From contig CP000474.1 of the NCBI GenBank assembly GCA_000014925.1, forward strand, positions 4,030,001 through 4,094,000: DNA of 64,000 nt, read 5' to 3'. The notes beneath the pieces are model-generated. The model was given only the letters and a program-made list of their open reading frames with translations, did not search any database and was not told the origin of the DNA. This stretch comes from Paenarthrobacter aurescens TC1 (GTDB taxonomy: Bacteria > Actinomycetota > Actinomycetes > Actinomycetales > Micrococcaceae). Below, piece after piece: positions 52,480-60,882 of this stretch; within the stretch, counting starts at the first letter, position 1, and every line of letters starts with the position of its first letter. The position numbers and the translations under genes were made by a program.

Positions 52480-53472
52480 ATGGCACGTTTTGCAGGCAAG
52501 ACCGGCGTCACAGCGGCGCTGGCCGCTACCGCTCTGCTGGGGCTCGCCGCCTGCTCGGACCCGGGCGCGACGGCGGCAACGGGAGCGTCAGCCCCGGCGT
52601 CGAGCGCTTCTTCCAGCTCGTCCACGAAAGAATTCAACCTGACCCCGCAGCAGGACCGCATCAAGGTGACGGTGGACTCCGCAGCGGCTGCGCTGGTTCC
52701 GGACGCCATCAAGGCGGACGGCAAGCTGACTGTGGTGACCACCGGCGGCACTCCCCCGCTGAGCACGTTCGCCACGGACAACAAAACGCTGATTGGCAGC
52801 GAAGTGGACATTGCCTACGCCGTGGGCGAGAGCCTGGGCCTGCAGGTGGAAGTGCTGCCGGTAGCGTGGGCAGACTGGCCGTTGGGCGTCGAATCGGGCA
52901 AGTACGAGGCCGTTCTTTCCAACGTCACGGTCACCGAAGCGCGCAAGGAGAAGTTCGACTTCGCCACGTACCGCAACGACCTCCTGGGCTTCTACGCGAA
53001 GACGGACTCGGACATCTCCACCATCAAGGAAGCCAAGGACGTGGCCGGCAAGCGCATCATCGTCGGCTCAGGAACCAACCAGGAAGCCATTCTGGTGCGT
53101 TGGGATGAGGAGAACAAGAAGAACGGCTTGAAGCCGGTTGAGTTCCAGTATTACGACGACGACTCCGCCTCCCAGCTCGCCCTCCAGTCAGGCCGCGCAG
53201 ACCTCACGTTCGGGCCCAACGCGTCCGCGGCGTACAAGGCAGCGAAGGACGGGAAGACCAAGGAAGTGGGCACGCTTGACGGCGGCTGGCCCCTGAAGGC
53301 AGAAATCGCCTTCACCACGCAGAAGGGCAACGGCTTGGCTGTGGCCGCTCAGGCTGCGCTCAACACCCTCATCAAGGACGGCAATTACGGCAAGATCCTG
53401 GATCGCTGGGGACTCGCCTCCGAGGCTATCCCCGCGTCCGAACTGAACCCGGCAGGCCTGCCCAAGAAGTAG
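52480..53472 (+). CDS. Amino-acid-type ABC transporter substrate-binding lipoprotein (orphan)
   Basis: 330 aa. Signal peptide with lipobox LLGLAAC (lipidated Cys about residue 25), a Ser/Ala linker, then a family 3 solute-binding domain (DGKLTVVTTGGTPPLSTFATDNKTLIGSEVDIAYAVGESLGLQ; YEAVLSNVTVTEARKEKFDF; KRIIVGSGTNQEAIL; GGWPLKAEIAFTTQKGNGLA). It is a clear paralogue of the binding protein at 60879-61871, sharing the order of motifs and the length. No permease or ATPase is adjacent, so it may feed the importer encoded at 61881-63766. Confidence 0.9.
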   Translation: MARFAGKTGVTAALAATALLGLAACSDPGATAATGASAPASSASSSSSTKEFNLTPQQDRIKVTVDSAAAALVPDAIKADGKLTVVTTGGTPPLSTFATDNKTLIGSEVDIAYAVGESLGLQVEVLPVAWADWPLGVESGKYEAVLSNVTVTEARKEKFDFATYRNDLLGFYAKTDSDISTIKEAKDVAGKRIIVGSGTNQEAILVRWDEENKKNGLKPVEFQYYDDDSASQLALQSGRADLTFGPNASAAYKAAKDGKTKEVGTLDGGWPLKAEIAFTTQKGNGLAVAAQAALNTLIKDGNYGKILDRWGLASEAIPASELNPAGLPKK

Positions 53473-53503
53473 GAACCGCTGTGGCAGGGCACCTGCCGAC
53501 GCC

Positions 53504-53536
53504 GAATCCCCGCCGGACACCAACCGGCGGGGATTC
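53504..53536. terminator. Bidirectional terminator between convergent genes
   Basis: Perfect 13-bp stem GAATCCCCGCCGG (53504-53516) with CCGGCGGGGATTC (53524-53536), loop ACACCAA, followed by TTGCGTT. Confidence 0.78.
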
Positions 53537-53575
53537 TTGCGTTCGCTGACCCAACGTGGGTGCGGCCGGAAGTGG

Positions 53576-54505
53576 TTAGAAGTGGGAGGGATCGGTGTTG
53601 GCTCCGCAGAGGATGACCGCCACCGTTTCCCCGTCGTTCGGTTTGTATGCCCCGGACAGCAACGCCGCGTAGGCAGCCGCAGCGCCGTGCTCCACGACGA
53701 TGCGATGCTTCTCCCACAGGGCACGACGGGCCTGGACAATGTCCTCGTCCGAGACCAGCAGGCTTTGAACACCGGTGCGTCGGGCAACTCCGAAACCGAT
53801 CTCCCCGATGCGCCGGGCTCCAAGGGAGTCCGCAGCAATTCCGGAGACGGCCACGTCCACAGGCTCGCCCTTGGCCAACGCGGTGTGCAGTGTGGGGACC
53901 GTCTCCGGTTCGACGCCCACTACACGAGCCCTGCCTTCGGCGGCTGCGGCAATGCCGCCCATCAGTCCACCGCCGCCTACAGCAACAAGGATGGTGTCGA
54001 CGTCGGGCAGTTCATCCAAGAGTTCAAGCCCTACCCCGCCCGCGCCAGCCACGATCTCGGGCTGATCATAAGCGTGGCAATACACAGCGCCCTTCTCCTC
54101 GGCGAAGCGGATCGCGGCGGAGTAGGCCTCCGCGTATTCGGCGCCGCCTTGGACCACCTTGGCGCCACTGGCGTACAGCTTGTGGACCTTGTTTGCCGGC
54201 GCCGACTCGGGAACGAAAACCGTGGCGGGGACTCCGAGTTTGGCGGCAGCGTACGCGTTGGCCAGGCCTGCGTTGCCGCCGGAGGCCACCACGATACCTA
54301 CCGCGGGGTCCAGCTCACCGCTTTCCTTGGCCGTGAGCAGGCGGTTGAAGGCACCACGGGCCTTGAAGGAGCCGGTGTGCTGCATGTATTCGCACTTGAA
54401 CCACAGGTGATACGGCTCCTGCTCGCCACTTTCCGCCAGCGGCGTATGCCGAACCCACCCGGCTGTCCGTGAGTACGCTGCTTCTACTTCTTCGCGTGTG
54501 ACCAT
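53576..54505 (-). CDS. PLP-dependent threonine/serine dehydratase-like enzyme
   Basis: 309 aa; ATG 54505 with AAAGG about ten bases upstream (ATG 54532 without a site would add nine). Fold type II PLP enzyme: EYMQHTGSFKARGAFN with the Schiff-base Lys, VVASGGNAGLANAYAAAKLG, VPESAPANKVHKLYASGA, the phosphate loop VGGGGLMGGIAAA and CGANTDPSHF. Catalyses deamination of a hydroxy amino acid to a keto acid, or a related reaction. It lacks the C-terminal ACT domain of biosynthetic IlvA, so a catabolic or broad-specificity role is likely. Confidence 0.88.
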   Translation of the reverse strand: MVTREEVEAAYSRTAGWVRHTPLAESGEQEPYHLWFKCEYMQHTGSFKARGAFNRLLTAKESGELDPAVGIVVASGGNAGLANAYAAAKLGVPATVFVPESAPANKVHKLYASGAKVVQGGAEYAEAYSAAIRFAEEKGAVYCHAYDQPEIVAGAGGVGLELLDELPDVDTILVAVGGGGLMGGIAAAAEGRARVVGVEPETVPTLHTALAKGEPVDVAVSGIAADSLGARRIGEIGFGVARRTGVQSLLVSDEDIVQARRALWEKHRIVVEHGAAAAYAALLSGAYKPNDGETVAVILCGANTDPSHF

Positions 54506-54581
54506 CGTGGCTGCACCTTTCGTCCGTTTCATCCTATGGTTTGCGTGGCCGCCTCGGACCCAGCCGAATAGGCTTGTTCAC

Positions 54582-55025
54582 ATGTCCGTCGACTTTGTCC
54601 TCCGTCCCTCCGTAGCCTCCGACGCCGCTTGGATTGCCGAACTTCGCGCCGTGGTGATGCGCCCGGACCTTGAGCGCCTTGCCCGATGGGATCCCATCCG
54701 GGTCCGTGAGCGCTTCCTGAACGCCTTCCAGCCGGAACACACGTACGTCATACATTCCGATGGCGTGGACGCAGGAGTGATCGCCATCAGGCCCGAGCCG
54801 GATGCCCGGTGGATCGAACATTTCTTTGTTGCACCGGCCCACCAGGGCAAGGGGCTCGGCAGCGCTGTGCTGAGGCACGTCATGTCGGCTTCCGTTGACG
54901 AGCGGCCGTTCCGCCTGGATGTGTTGCAGGGAAGCCCGGCACGGCGTCTCTACGAACGGCATGGCTTCGTGCTGGAATCCGAGGACCCGATCGATGTCTT
55001 CATGATGGCGCCTGCCACCCCCTGA
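54582..55025 (+). CDS. GNAT family N-acetyltransferase
   Basis: 147 aa; ATG 54582, with TAGGCT about 12 nt upstream and no ribosome site, hence possibly leaderless. GNAT core: FVLRPSVASDAAWIAELRAVVMRPDLERL, the acetyl-CoA motif EHFFVAPAHQGKGLGSAVLRHVM (Q-G-K-G-L-G) and GSPARRLYERHGFVLESEDPIDVFM. The V-R-P-D-L-E opening is typical of a subgroup of small acetyltransferases with unknown acceptors. Divergent from the dehydratase gene. Confidence 0.9.
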   Translation: MSVDFVLRPSVASDAAWIAELRAVVMRPDLERLARWDPIRVRERFLNAFQPEHTYVIHSDGVDAGVIAIRPEPDARWIEHFFVAPAHQGKGLGSAVLRHVMSASVDERPFRLDVLQGSPARRLYERHGFVLESEDPIDVFMMAPATP

Positions 55026-55097
55026 CCCCGCGCCCGGAAGTGCGGTAACCTCAGCACACACCACGCGGCAACGACGCGATACTTTCCGGGGGGAAAA

Positions 55098-56303
55098 ATG
55101 GGGATTCTTCGATCGCGCTCGTTGAGGCGCGCAGCTACCACCGCAATGGCATTGGGACTCTTGGTTTCCGGGCTGACTGCTGCCGGCCCAGCCAATGCAG
55201 CATCCCAGCCGACACCGTATATCGACGGCGTCCCTTACGTCGGTTCTGAGATGCGCCGCCAGTACAACTACGACTATTGGGGTTGCAGGAACCCGGACGG
55301 CTCCGGAGATGCGATCACCCTGGAGTGGTTGCGCAACGGCGAACCACTTCCTGCCGAGCGTCAGGGTGAAACTTTGCGTGTCCTCCCTGAGGATCAGGGC
55401 AGCCGCATCTCCTTGAAGGTGTACCCGCTCACGCCCGGCGAACCCGGCTGTCCCACCGGGACACAGCTGAGCGCCGAGACGAAGCCCATCAAAGCCTCCA
55501 GCCGCGCCATGGGCTGGACCGGGCGCGGCAATTTCGAGCCGCTGGCCCGCACACACGACGGCAGGCTCATCCTGTACCCGCGGACGTACACCTATTACAA
55601 AGGCATGTGCGAGGGGCCCTGCCCGGTCTATTTCGGCGCGTGGGATGAACCCCGGCAGGTCGGGGCGGGTTGGAATATGTTCAACATCGTTTTCTCTCCC
55701 GGAGATTTTGATGGCGACGGATTCAACGATCTCCTGGCGAGGAACGCCTCCGGCCAACTGTTCCTTTACCCCGGGGACGGCGATGGCGGTTGGCTTCCCA
55801 CCCGCCAAGTAGGTGCCGGGTGGAACATTTTCGATTCCATCGTGGGTCCCGGGGATTTCAACGGTGACGGCACCAACGATGTCCTGGCCCGGAACGCGGG
55901 CGGTGACCTGTTCCTGTACCCGGGCAACGGAAACGGCGGCTGGCTCGCACCAAGCAAGGTGGGTTGGGGCTGGCAGGTCATGAACAAGATCATCCCCGGC
56001 GGCGACATGAACGGCGACGGCACCGTGGAGGTCTTCGGCCGGGACCACAGTGGCGGCCTCCAGTTGTACTCCGCCGACGGTCAAGGCGGATGGGGCGCCC
56101 AGGCGTATATGGGTGGTGGCTGGAATGACTTCCAGGATGTGGCGGGCCTGGGCAGTTACGCCCACCAGAAGTACAACAACCTTGCTGCCATCAATGGCAA
56201 CGGCGACCTCGTGTTGTACTCCACTGGCGCCATGACCACCGGTCTCTACGGGCCCCAGGGTCCTGTCGGCAGCGGCTGGAACGTGTTCAGGGAACTGCTC
56301 TAG
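55098..56303 (+). CDS. Secreted FG-GAP repeat protein
   Basis: 401 aa; ATG with GGGGGGAAAA upstream. Signal peptide at 1-34 (SLRRAATTAMALGLLVSG...GPANAA). Residues about 40-125 form a small Ig-like domain resembling those that hold TLEWLRNGEPL...LRVLPEDQGSRISLKV. From about 140 to 401 there are FG-GAP repeats with the motif GAGWNxFxxIVxPGDFNGDGTNDVLARN, repeated about four to five times, each with a Ca-binding-like DxDxDG loop. Probably a beta-propeller exposed on the cell surface. Same module as the CAP and VanY proteins at 11216 and 14068; no enzyme domain here. Confidence 0.86.
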   Translation: MGILRSRSLRRAATTAMALGLLVSGLTAAGPANAASQPTPYIDGVPYVGSEMRRQYNYDYWGCRNPDGSGDAITLEWLRNGEPLPAERQGETLRVLPEDQGSRISLKVYPLTPGEPGCPTGTQLSAETKPIKASSRAMGWTGRGNFEPLARTHDGRLILYPRTYTYYKGMCEGPCPVYFGAWDEPRQVGAGWNMFNIVFSPGDFDGDGFNDLLARNASGQLFLYPGDGDGGWLPTRQVGAGWNIFDSIVGPGDFNGDGTNDVLARNAGGDLFLYPGNGNGGWLAPSKVGWGWQVMNKIIPGGDMNGDGTVEVFGRDHSGGLQLYSADGQGGWGAQAYMGGGWNDFQDVAGLGSYAHQKYNNLAAINGNGDLVLYSTGAMTTGLYGPQGPVGSGWNVFRELL

Positions 56304-56317
56304 TTCCCTGAGCCGGA

Positions 56318-56479
56318 CTAGAGCGGCTGGCTCCCCACCGTCAGTTGCAAACTGACCGTTCCGCGCGAAACGTCGACGACGGCGGCACTTGAGTCGCCGC
56401 CGTCGGGCGCTGTTCCGCGTCGGCCCGGCTGGAAGCCGAGCCGACGCAGCAACGTCTTCAGCAGGTGACCTGCCTTCAT
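56318..56479 (-). CDS. Small ORF translationally coupled to the monooxygenase operon
   Basis: 53 codons, ATG at 56479 overlapping the stop of the upstream monooxygenase (ATGA), the same coupling used by the other genes of the operon. The product opens MKAGHLLKTLLRRLGFQPG (basic, amphipathic) and ends DVSRGTVSLQLTVGSQPL. No family is recognised. Lying last in the operon it could be a small partner or simply a chance frame; the exact ATGA junction argues for translation. Confidence 0.45.
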   Translation of the reverse strand: MKAGHLLKTLLRRLGFQPGRRGTAPDGGDSSAAVVDVSRGTVSLQLTVGSQPL

Positions 56480-57822
56480 GAAACGTGCGCCGACTCTTCG
56501 GAGCGCACCGGCGTTTCCAGCCCCAGGTTTTCGCGCAGCGTGGTGCCGCGGTATTCCGTGGGGTAGACGCCGCGTTCCTGGAGCTCAGGCACCAGGTGGT
56601 TCACGATGTCGTCCAAACCCGTGGGGATGAGCCATGGCGAGATGTTGAAACCGTCCACCGCCCCAACCCGTGCGAACTCGGCGAGATGGTCGGCCACGGC
56701 GGTGTAGGAACCCGTGAACGTGGCGTCGATGCGAGCCGTTTTTGAAGTGACGAACTGGCGGATGGAGAGGCCCTTGTCCTTGGCCTCGGCCCTCCACTGA
56801 TCGGCAAGCTGGCGGGCCTTGGCACCGTGGAAACCACTGCCGCGCGTTTCGGAGGTTTCCTCCACAACAGGATCAATCTCGGGAAGGGGACCGTCGGGAT
56901 CATAGGAAGAGAGCTCCCGGCCCCAAAACTGTTCCAGGTAGGCAATAGCCTGCTGCGGACCGATCTGCAGGCTCCGGACCCAAGCCTTCTTCTCCTGGGC
57001 TTCCTGGTCCGTGGCGGCGAGGATGAACTCGCTGGCCGGCATGATCTGCACGGCGTTGGCACCGCGGCCGGCGGCTACGGAGCGCGCTACGATGTCGCGG
57101 CGGAACTCCACGGCGTCGTCGAACTTGGGGTGGGCGGAGAAGATCACGTCAGCCTGGCGGGCTGCGAAGTCGCGGCCGTCCGGGGAATCGCCGGCTTGGA
57201 AGAGCACAGGGCGGTACTGGGCGCTGCGCGGCAGGCGCGGGGTCACATCAACGGTGTAGTGCTGGCCTTCGTGGAGGACTCGTCGCGCAGGTCCGGTGGA
57301 AGTTTCCCACGAGTCCCAGATGCGCTTGGCGGTCTCCACGAACGCTTCGGCATGTTTGTAACGGTCGGCGTGGTCCAGGTATCCGCCGCGGCGGAAGTTC
57401 GCGCCGGTCCAGGCGTTGTCCGTGGTCACAATGTTCCACGCGGCCCGGCCTCCGGAGATCAGGTCCAGTGAGGACAGGCGGTGTGCGAGGTCCGCGGGGT
57501 CGTTGTACGTGGTGTTTTGCGTGGCCACCAAGCCGATGTTCTTGGTGACTGCGGCAAGTGCGGCAAGCATGGTCTGGGCGTCAGGACGGCCCACCACATC
57601 CAGTGCATGGGGACGCCCGAGGTGTTCGCGCAGGCGGAGGCCTTCACCCAGGAAGAAGGCTGCGAACTTTCCGCGCTCGGCTGTCTGGACGATGTGGCGG
57701 AACGACTCGAAGTCCGTCTGCGAGCCTGATTCGGGAGCCTTCCAGATGGTGCCGGAGTTGACGCCCTGGAAAAAGATTCCGAAGTGGATGTGGCCACTCG
57801 GCTGGAAAATGTCGCGTGTCAT
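56476..57822 (-). CDS. FMN-dependent monooxygenase, NtaA/SnaA/DszA family
   Basis: 448 aa. Family opening GHIHFGIFFQGVNSGTIWKAPESGSQTDFESFRHIVQTAERGKFAAFFLGEGL; also TYNDPADLAHRLSSLDLISGGRAAWNIVTTDNAWTGANFRRGG, PVLFQAGDSPDGRDFAARQADVIFSA and FNISPWLIPTGLDDIVNHLVPELQERGVYPTEYRGTTLRENLGL. Members (nitrilotriacetate, pristinamycin, dibenzothiophene sulfone and S-alkyl-cysteine oxidation) use FMNH2 from a separate reductase. Located at the distal end of the operon, 9 nt after the preceding monooxygenase gene. Substrate inferred only from context. Confidence 0.92.
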   Translation of the reverse strand: MTRDIFQPSGHIHFGIFFQGVNSGTIWKAPESGSQTDFESFRHIVQTAERGKFAAFFLGEGLRLREHLGRPHALDVVGRPDAQTMLAALAAVTKNIGLVATQNTTYNDPADLAHRLSSLDLISGGRAAWNIVTTDNAWTGANFRRGGYLDHADRYKHAEAFVETAKRIWDSWETSTGPARRVLHEGQHYTVDVTPRLPRSAQYRPVLFQAGDSPDGRDFAARQADVIFSAHPKFDDAVEFRRDIVARSVAAGRGANAVQIMPASEFILAATDQEAQEKKAWVRSLQIGPQQAIAYLEQFWGRELSSYDPDGPLPEIDPVVEETSETRGSGFHGAKARQLADQWRAEAKDKGLSIRQFVTSKTARIDATFTGSYTAVADHLAEFARVGAVDGFNISPWLIPTGLDDIVNHLVPELQERGVYPTEYRGTTLRENLGLETPVRSEESAHVS

Positions 57823-57831
57823 GGTGTTCCC

Positions 57832-58899
57832 CTACTTTCCGGCGGCAAGAGCAGCCGCGGCAGTGGTCGAATAGCGGTTCTCCGCCGAAGCCAGCCCCAG
57901 CAGCTCACGGAAAGTTCCGTCCTGGACAGGCGCCTTCAAGGAACCGCGGCGACGCAGCGCCGGGAGGACCAGCCGTGAAAGTTCTTCCAGCTCCACGTCC
58001 AGAACAGCTGGGTGAAGACGAACGCCGTCGGCTTCCTGGAGAAGTGCATCGAGCAACTCAGTAAGGCCGGCAGCCGAGCCCACAAACCGCGCAAGCCCGT
58101 TTTCCTGCAACTGGACCGGGCGTGAATCCGCAGCCTGCCCACGCGAGTCCAGGACGACGTCGAGCTCTGCCACAACGGCCACTGAAGCACCAAGCCGGGC
58201 CCTCACATCGCGGATCTCGGCAGCGAGGAGCTCCGGCGTCGGAGCGGAAACCAGCACGGCGTCCACCGCGTCAGCGGGCACCAGGCCCTCGCCCACCAAT
58301 GACGCCGCGGCGAGCACGGGGAGTTGACCCTGCAGCGGCCGCGGGATGATGGACGGGCCCTTCACGGAGTAGCCAGTACCAGCGAAGTCTGCGGGAGTTT
58401 CGAAATCCGCGTAGTGCAGCTTGTCGACGTCGATATACCGCCCGGTGGCGACATCGCGGATGACGGCGTCTTCCTCCCAGGAGTCCCACAAGCGGCGGCC
58501 CACCTCAATGGACGCCGCGGCTTCCTGCGCCAGTGCCTCCCCCTGAACAAAAGAGCGTCCGACGGCGGCAGCAGCCTCGGGTGACTCAGCTGCGGTAGCG
58601 ATCCACCCGGCACGGCCCCCGGACACATAGTCCAGGCTCGCGAGCTGCGTGGAGACGTGGAAAGGCTCCGTATAAACGGTATCCACCTCAGGGACCACAG
58701 CGATGGTCCGGGTCACCGGCCCGGCAAAAGCCGCGCGCTGGAGGGCGTTGGCCCGCCCGGCCTCCGGTGTGTCCTTGAAAGTTGCCGCATGGAAACCGGC
58801 GGACTCGGCCGCGAGGACGGCGGTGGCAAGGTTCTCATAACCCGCGCCGTCGAGTTCAATGGCCAGGAACCCGGCCTTGCGTTCTTCGAAGGTGCTCAC
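57832..58899 (-). CDS. Luciferase-like FMN-dependent monooxygenase
   Basis: 355 aa from GTG 58899, overlapping the DUF1684 stop (GTGA), with AGGA upstream. Bacterial-luciferase superfamily pattern: GAGYENLATAVLAAESAGFHAATFKD, VVPEVDTVYTEPFHVSTQLASLDYVSGGRAGWIATAAES, RRLWDSWEEDAVIRDVATGRYIDVDKLHY and the C-terminal TFRELLGLASAENRYSTT, which resembles the end of NtaA-type enzymes. It is shorter and more divergent than its neighbour at 56476, so the pair may act as partners or on different intermediates. Confidence 0.87.
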   Translation of the reverse strand: MSTFEERKAGFLAIELDGAGYENLATAVLAAESAGFHAATFKDTPEAGRANALQRAAFAGPVTRTIAVVPEVDTVYTEPFHVSTQLASLDYVSGGRAGWIATAAESPEAAAAVGRSFVQGEALAQEAAASIEVGRRLWDSWEEDAVIRDVATGRYIDVDKLHYADFETPADFAGTGYSVKGPSIIPRPLQGQLPVLAAASLVGEGLVPADAVDAVLVSAPTPELLAAEIRDVRARLGASVAVVAELDVVLDSRGQAADSRPVQLQENGLARFVGSAAGLTELLDALLQEADGVRLHPAVLDVELEELSRLVLPALRRRGSLKAPVQDGTFRELLGLASAENRYSTTAAAALAAGK

Positions 58900-59732
58900 T
58901 GCTGATCCTGACGTTCGTAGGGAATCTTTTCGCCTGCTTCGATGGCCACGGGAAGCCGGTTTTCGGCGGGCGGCAACGGGCAGGTGGCGAGGTCGGTGTA
59001 GGCGCACGGCAGGTTCACGGCCCTGTTGAAGTCGAGCTGCACGGAGCCATCAGCGGCGGGGACCACGGACAGCGAGCGGTTGGCCGCATAGGTGGTCTTG
59101 CCGGAGGTCTGGTCGGTGAACAACACAGATAGTGACCCCGGCGCGTGGCCGTTGAACGCCGTCAGCGCGAGCTCCTCACCGGCCAGTTTGAAGCGAATCT
59201 CACCCGGAGCTTGGTAGACGTGCTGGATGCCCTCGACGGCGGCACCCACCGTGGTGGGGCGCGGAGCCTCGAACGGGACAAAAGTGCCAGCCACAGCAAA
59301 TGCAGCATTGGGCTTGTAGGCGGGCGTGCCTTGGTACTCCTGCAAGAGCTGATTCTGCGGGTTTCGGGGCCGGACGATGTACTCGCCGCCCCGCTTGGCC
59401 ACCTCGATCACCGTGTCGCCGGAAACCAGGTTGATGCCACCGCGTTCCTCGATGGGACCCAATTCCACAGGAGTGCCGTTGTTCAGTTCCACGCCGTCCA
59501 GCAGCAGGCTTTCGCCCGGTTCCAGGACAACACGTACGACGTCGTCCTCCGCCTTCCAGGTGCCAGGCGCGCCTTCGAGTCGGCTCGCCTCGCTGCTGAG
59601 CCAGTGCAGGTGGGTCACGGCGAGGAAGCCATGCGGGTGGGCACGGTGCCGCTCGTGGGCGTCGTGCCATTCCTGCCATTCTTCGTCGAAGGATTCGAGT
59701 GCTGTAAGTGCTGTATCAGTGTGCAAAGACAT
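58896..59732 (-). CDS. DUF1684 domain protein
   Basis: 278 aa from ATG 59732, overlapping the end of the upstream gene by 17 nt. The DUF1684 pattern is clear: WQEWHDAHERHRAHPHGFLAVTHLHWLSSEASRLEGAPGTW, VELGPIEERGGINLVSGDTVIEVAKRGGEYIVRPRNP, TTYAANRSLSVVP and the C-terminal FNRAVNLPCAYTDLATCPLPPAENRLPVAIEAGEK. The latter holds conserved Cys residues and an N-x-P-C motif that could bind a metal. Function of DUF1684 is unknown. Its position between monooxygenases suggests a hydrolytic or binding step in the same pathway. Confidence 0.9.
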   Translation of the reverse strand: MSLHTDTALTALESFDEEWQEWHDAHERHRAHPHGFLAVTHLHWLSSEASRLEGAPGTWKAEDDVVRVVLEPGESLLLDGVELNNGTPVELGPIEERGGINLVSGDTVIEVAKRGGEYIVRPRNPQNQLLQEYQGTPAYKPNAAFAVAGTFVPFEAPRPTTVGAAVEGIQHVYQAPGEIRFKLAGEELALTAFNGHAPGSLSVLFTDQTSGKTTYAANRSLSVVPAADGSVQLDFNRAVNLPCAYTDLATCPLPPAENRLPVAIEAGEKIPYERQDQQ

Positions 59733-60882
59733 GGGCGTTGTCCGTCCTGTTGAAGGCATGGTCTGCGGTGACTGCTGCTGCGGCGTCGGGTTCTGTGGCC
59801 CCGGCAAATTCGGGTCGGCCCGCGAAGGGATCCCCGGCTTCCCACAGCGTGGTGGGCGCCGAGGCCCGGACGGCCGGGATGACCTCCAGCGCGAAGCGTT
59901 CCAGGATCTCCAGCTGCTGTTCGAAGGGCAGCGTGGTGGGCAGGGAGATCGACTGGAGATCGTGGTTGTACAGCGAGTGGTAGCTGAGGATCTTGTCGAT
60001 CACCTGCTCCGGGCTGCCTACCAGGGCGGGCCCTTCGGCCACGGCGTGCTGGATGTCGCGGAAGGGCGAGTTGTTGCCGGGGACGTTACGGCTGGCAGTC
60101 AGGCCTTCATACACCGGACCGTACTGGCGGATAGCTTCCTGCGTGGTGTCCGCAATGAAAACACCGCCGGCGCCGCTGCCCGAGCCGAGGTACTGGTGCC
60201 GCGGATCGTGGCCGTAACGCTCGTACTCTTCGCGGTAGTGGTCGATCAGGACCTTGTAGTTCTCACGGGGCTGGATGGCGTTGGCCGTGAACAGCGGGTC
60301 TCCCCACTTGGCTGCGAGCGCAGCGGACGTCAGGGTTGTAGCCGAGCCGTGCCAAATACGGGGTGAGCCTGCAAAGGGGCGAGGCGTCGTGGTGGTTGGC
60401 TCGGTGAGGGCGGGTCTGAAGCGGCCGGACCAGGTGACGCTCTCCTCGCGCCACAGCGTGCGCAGCAGCGCGTACTTCTCGGCCAAGAGATCCCATTGCT
60501 CGTCCAAAGACAGGCCAAACAACGGGTACTGCAGAACTTCATTGCCTTTGCCGATCACCAGTTCCAGCCGGCCGCGGCTCAATTGGTCGATGGTGGCGTA
60601 GTCCTCTGCCACACGCACCGGGTCCAACACGGAGAGCACTGTGACGCCAGTTTGGAGGCGGATGCGGTTGGTGACGGCGGCAATCGCTGCGAGGACCGTC
60701 GTCGGGGATGACGAGACGAACTCACCGGCGTGGCGTTCACCCACTGAGAAGCTGTCGAAGCCGAGTTCCTCAGCCCGCTTCGCCGTCTCCACAACCTGGT
60801 TCAAGCGGTCAGCGGTGGACACGATCTCCCCCGTCACCGGATTCTTCAGGTGGGGAATGATGTCCAGGACTTGGAACTTCAT
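59716..60882 (-). CDS. Luciferase-like FMN-dependent monooxygenase, CE1758 family
   Basis: 388 aa; ATG overlaps the binding-protein stop (ATGA). Opening FQVLDIIPHLKNPVTGEIVSTADRLNQVVETAKRAEELGFDSFSVGERH, then VTVLSVLDPVRVAEDYATIDQLSRGRLELVIGKGNE and PRIWHGSATTLTSAALAAKWGDPLFTANAI. This is the pattern of the CE1758-type FMN-dependent monooxygenases of actinobacteria. The 30-residue C-terminal tail is low in conservation. First enzyme gene after the transporter, so it likely acts early on the imported substrate. Confidence 0.9.
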   Translation of the reverse strand: MKFQVLDIIPHLKNPVTGEIVSTADRLNQVVETAKRAEELGFDSFSVGERHAGEFVSSSPTTVLAAIAAVTNRIRLQTGVTVLSVLDPVRVAEDYATIDQLSRGRLELVIGKGNEVLQYPLFGLSLDEQWDLLAEKYALLRTLWREESVTWSGRFRPALTEPTTTTPRPFAGSPRIWHGSATTLTSAALAAKWGDPLFTANAIQPRENYKVLIDHYREEYERYGHDPRHQYLGSGSGAGGVFIADTTQEAIRQYGPVYEGLTASRNVPGNNSPFRDIQHAVAEGPALVGSPEQVIDKILSYHSLYNHDLQSISLPTTLPFEQQLEILERFALEVIPAVRASAPTTLWEAGDPFAGRPEFAGATEPDAAAAVTADHAFNRTDNAHVFAH

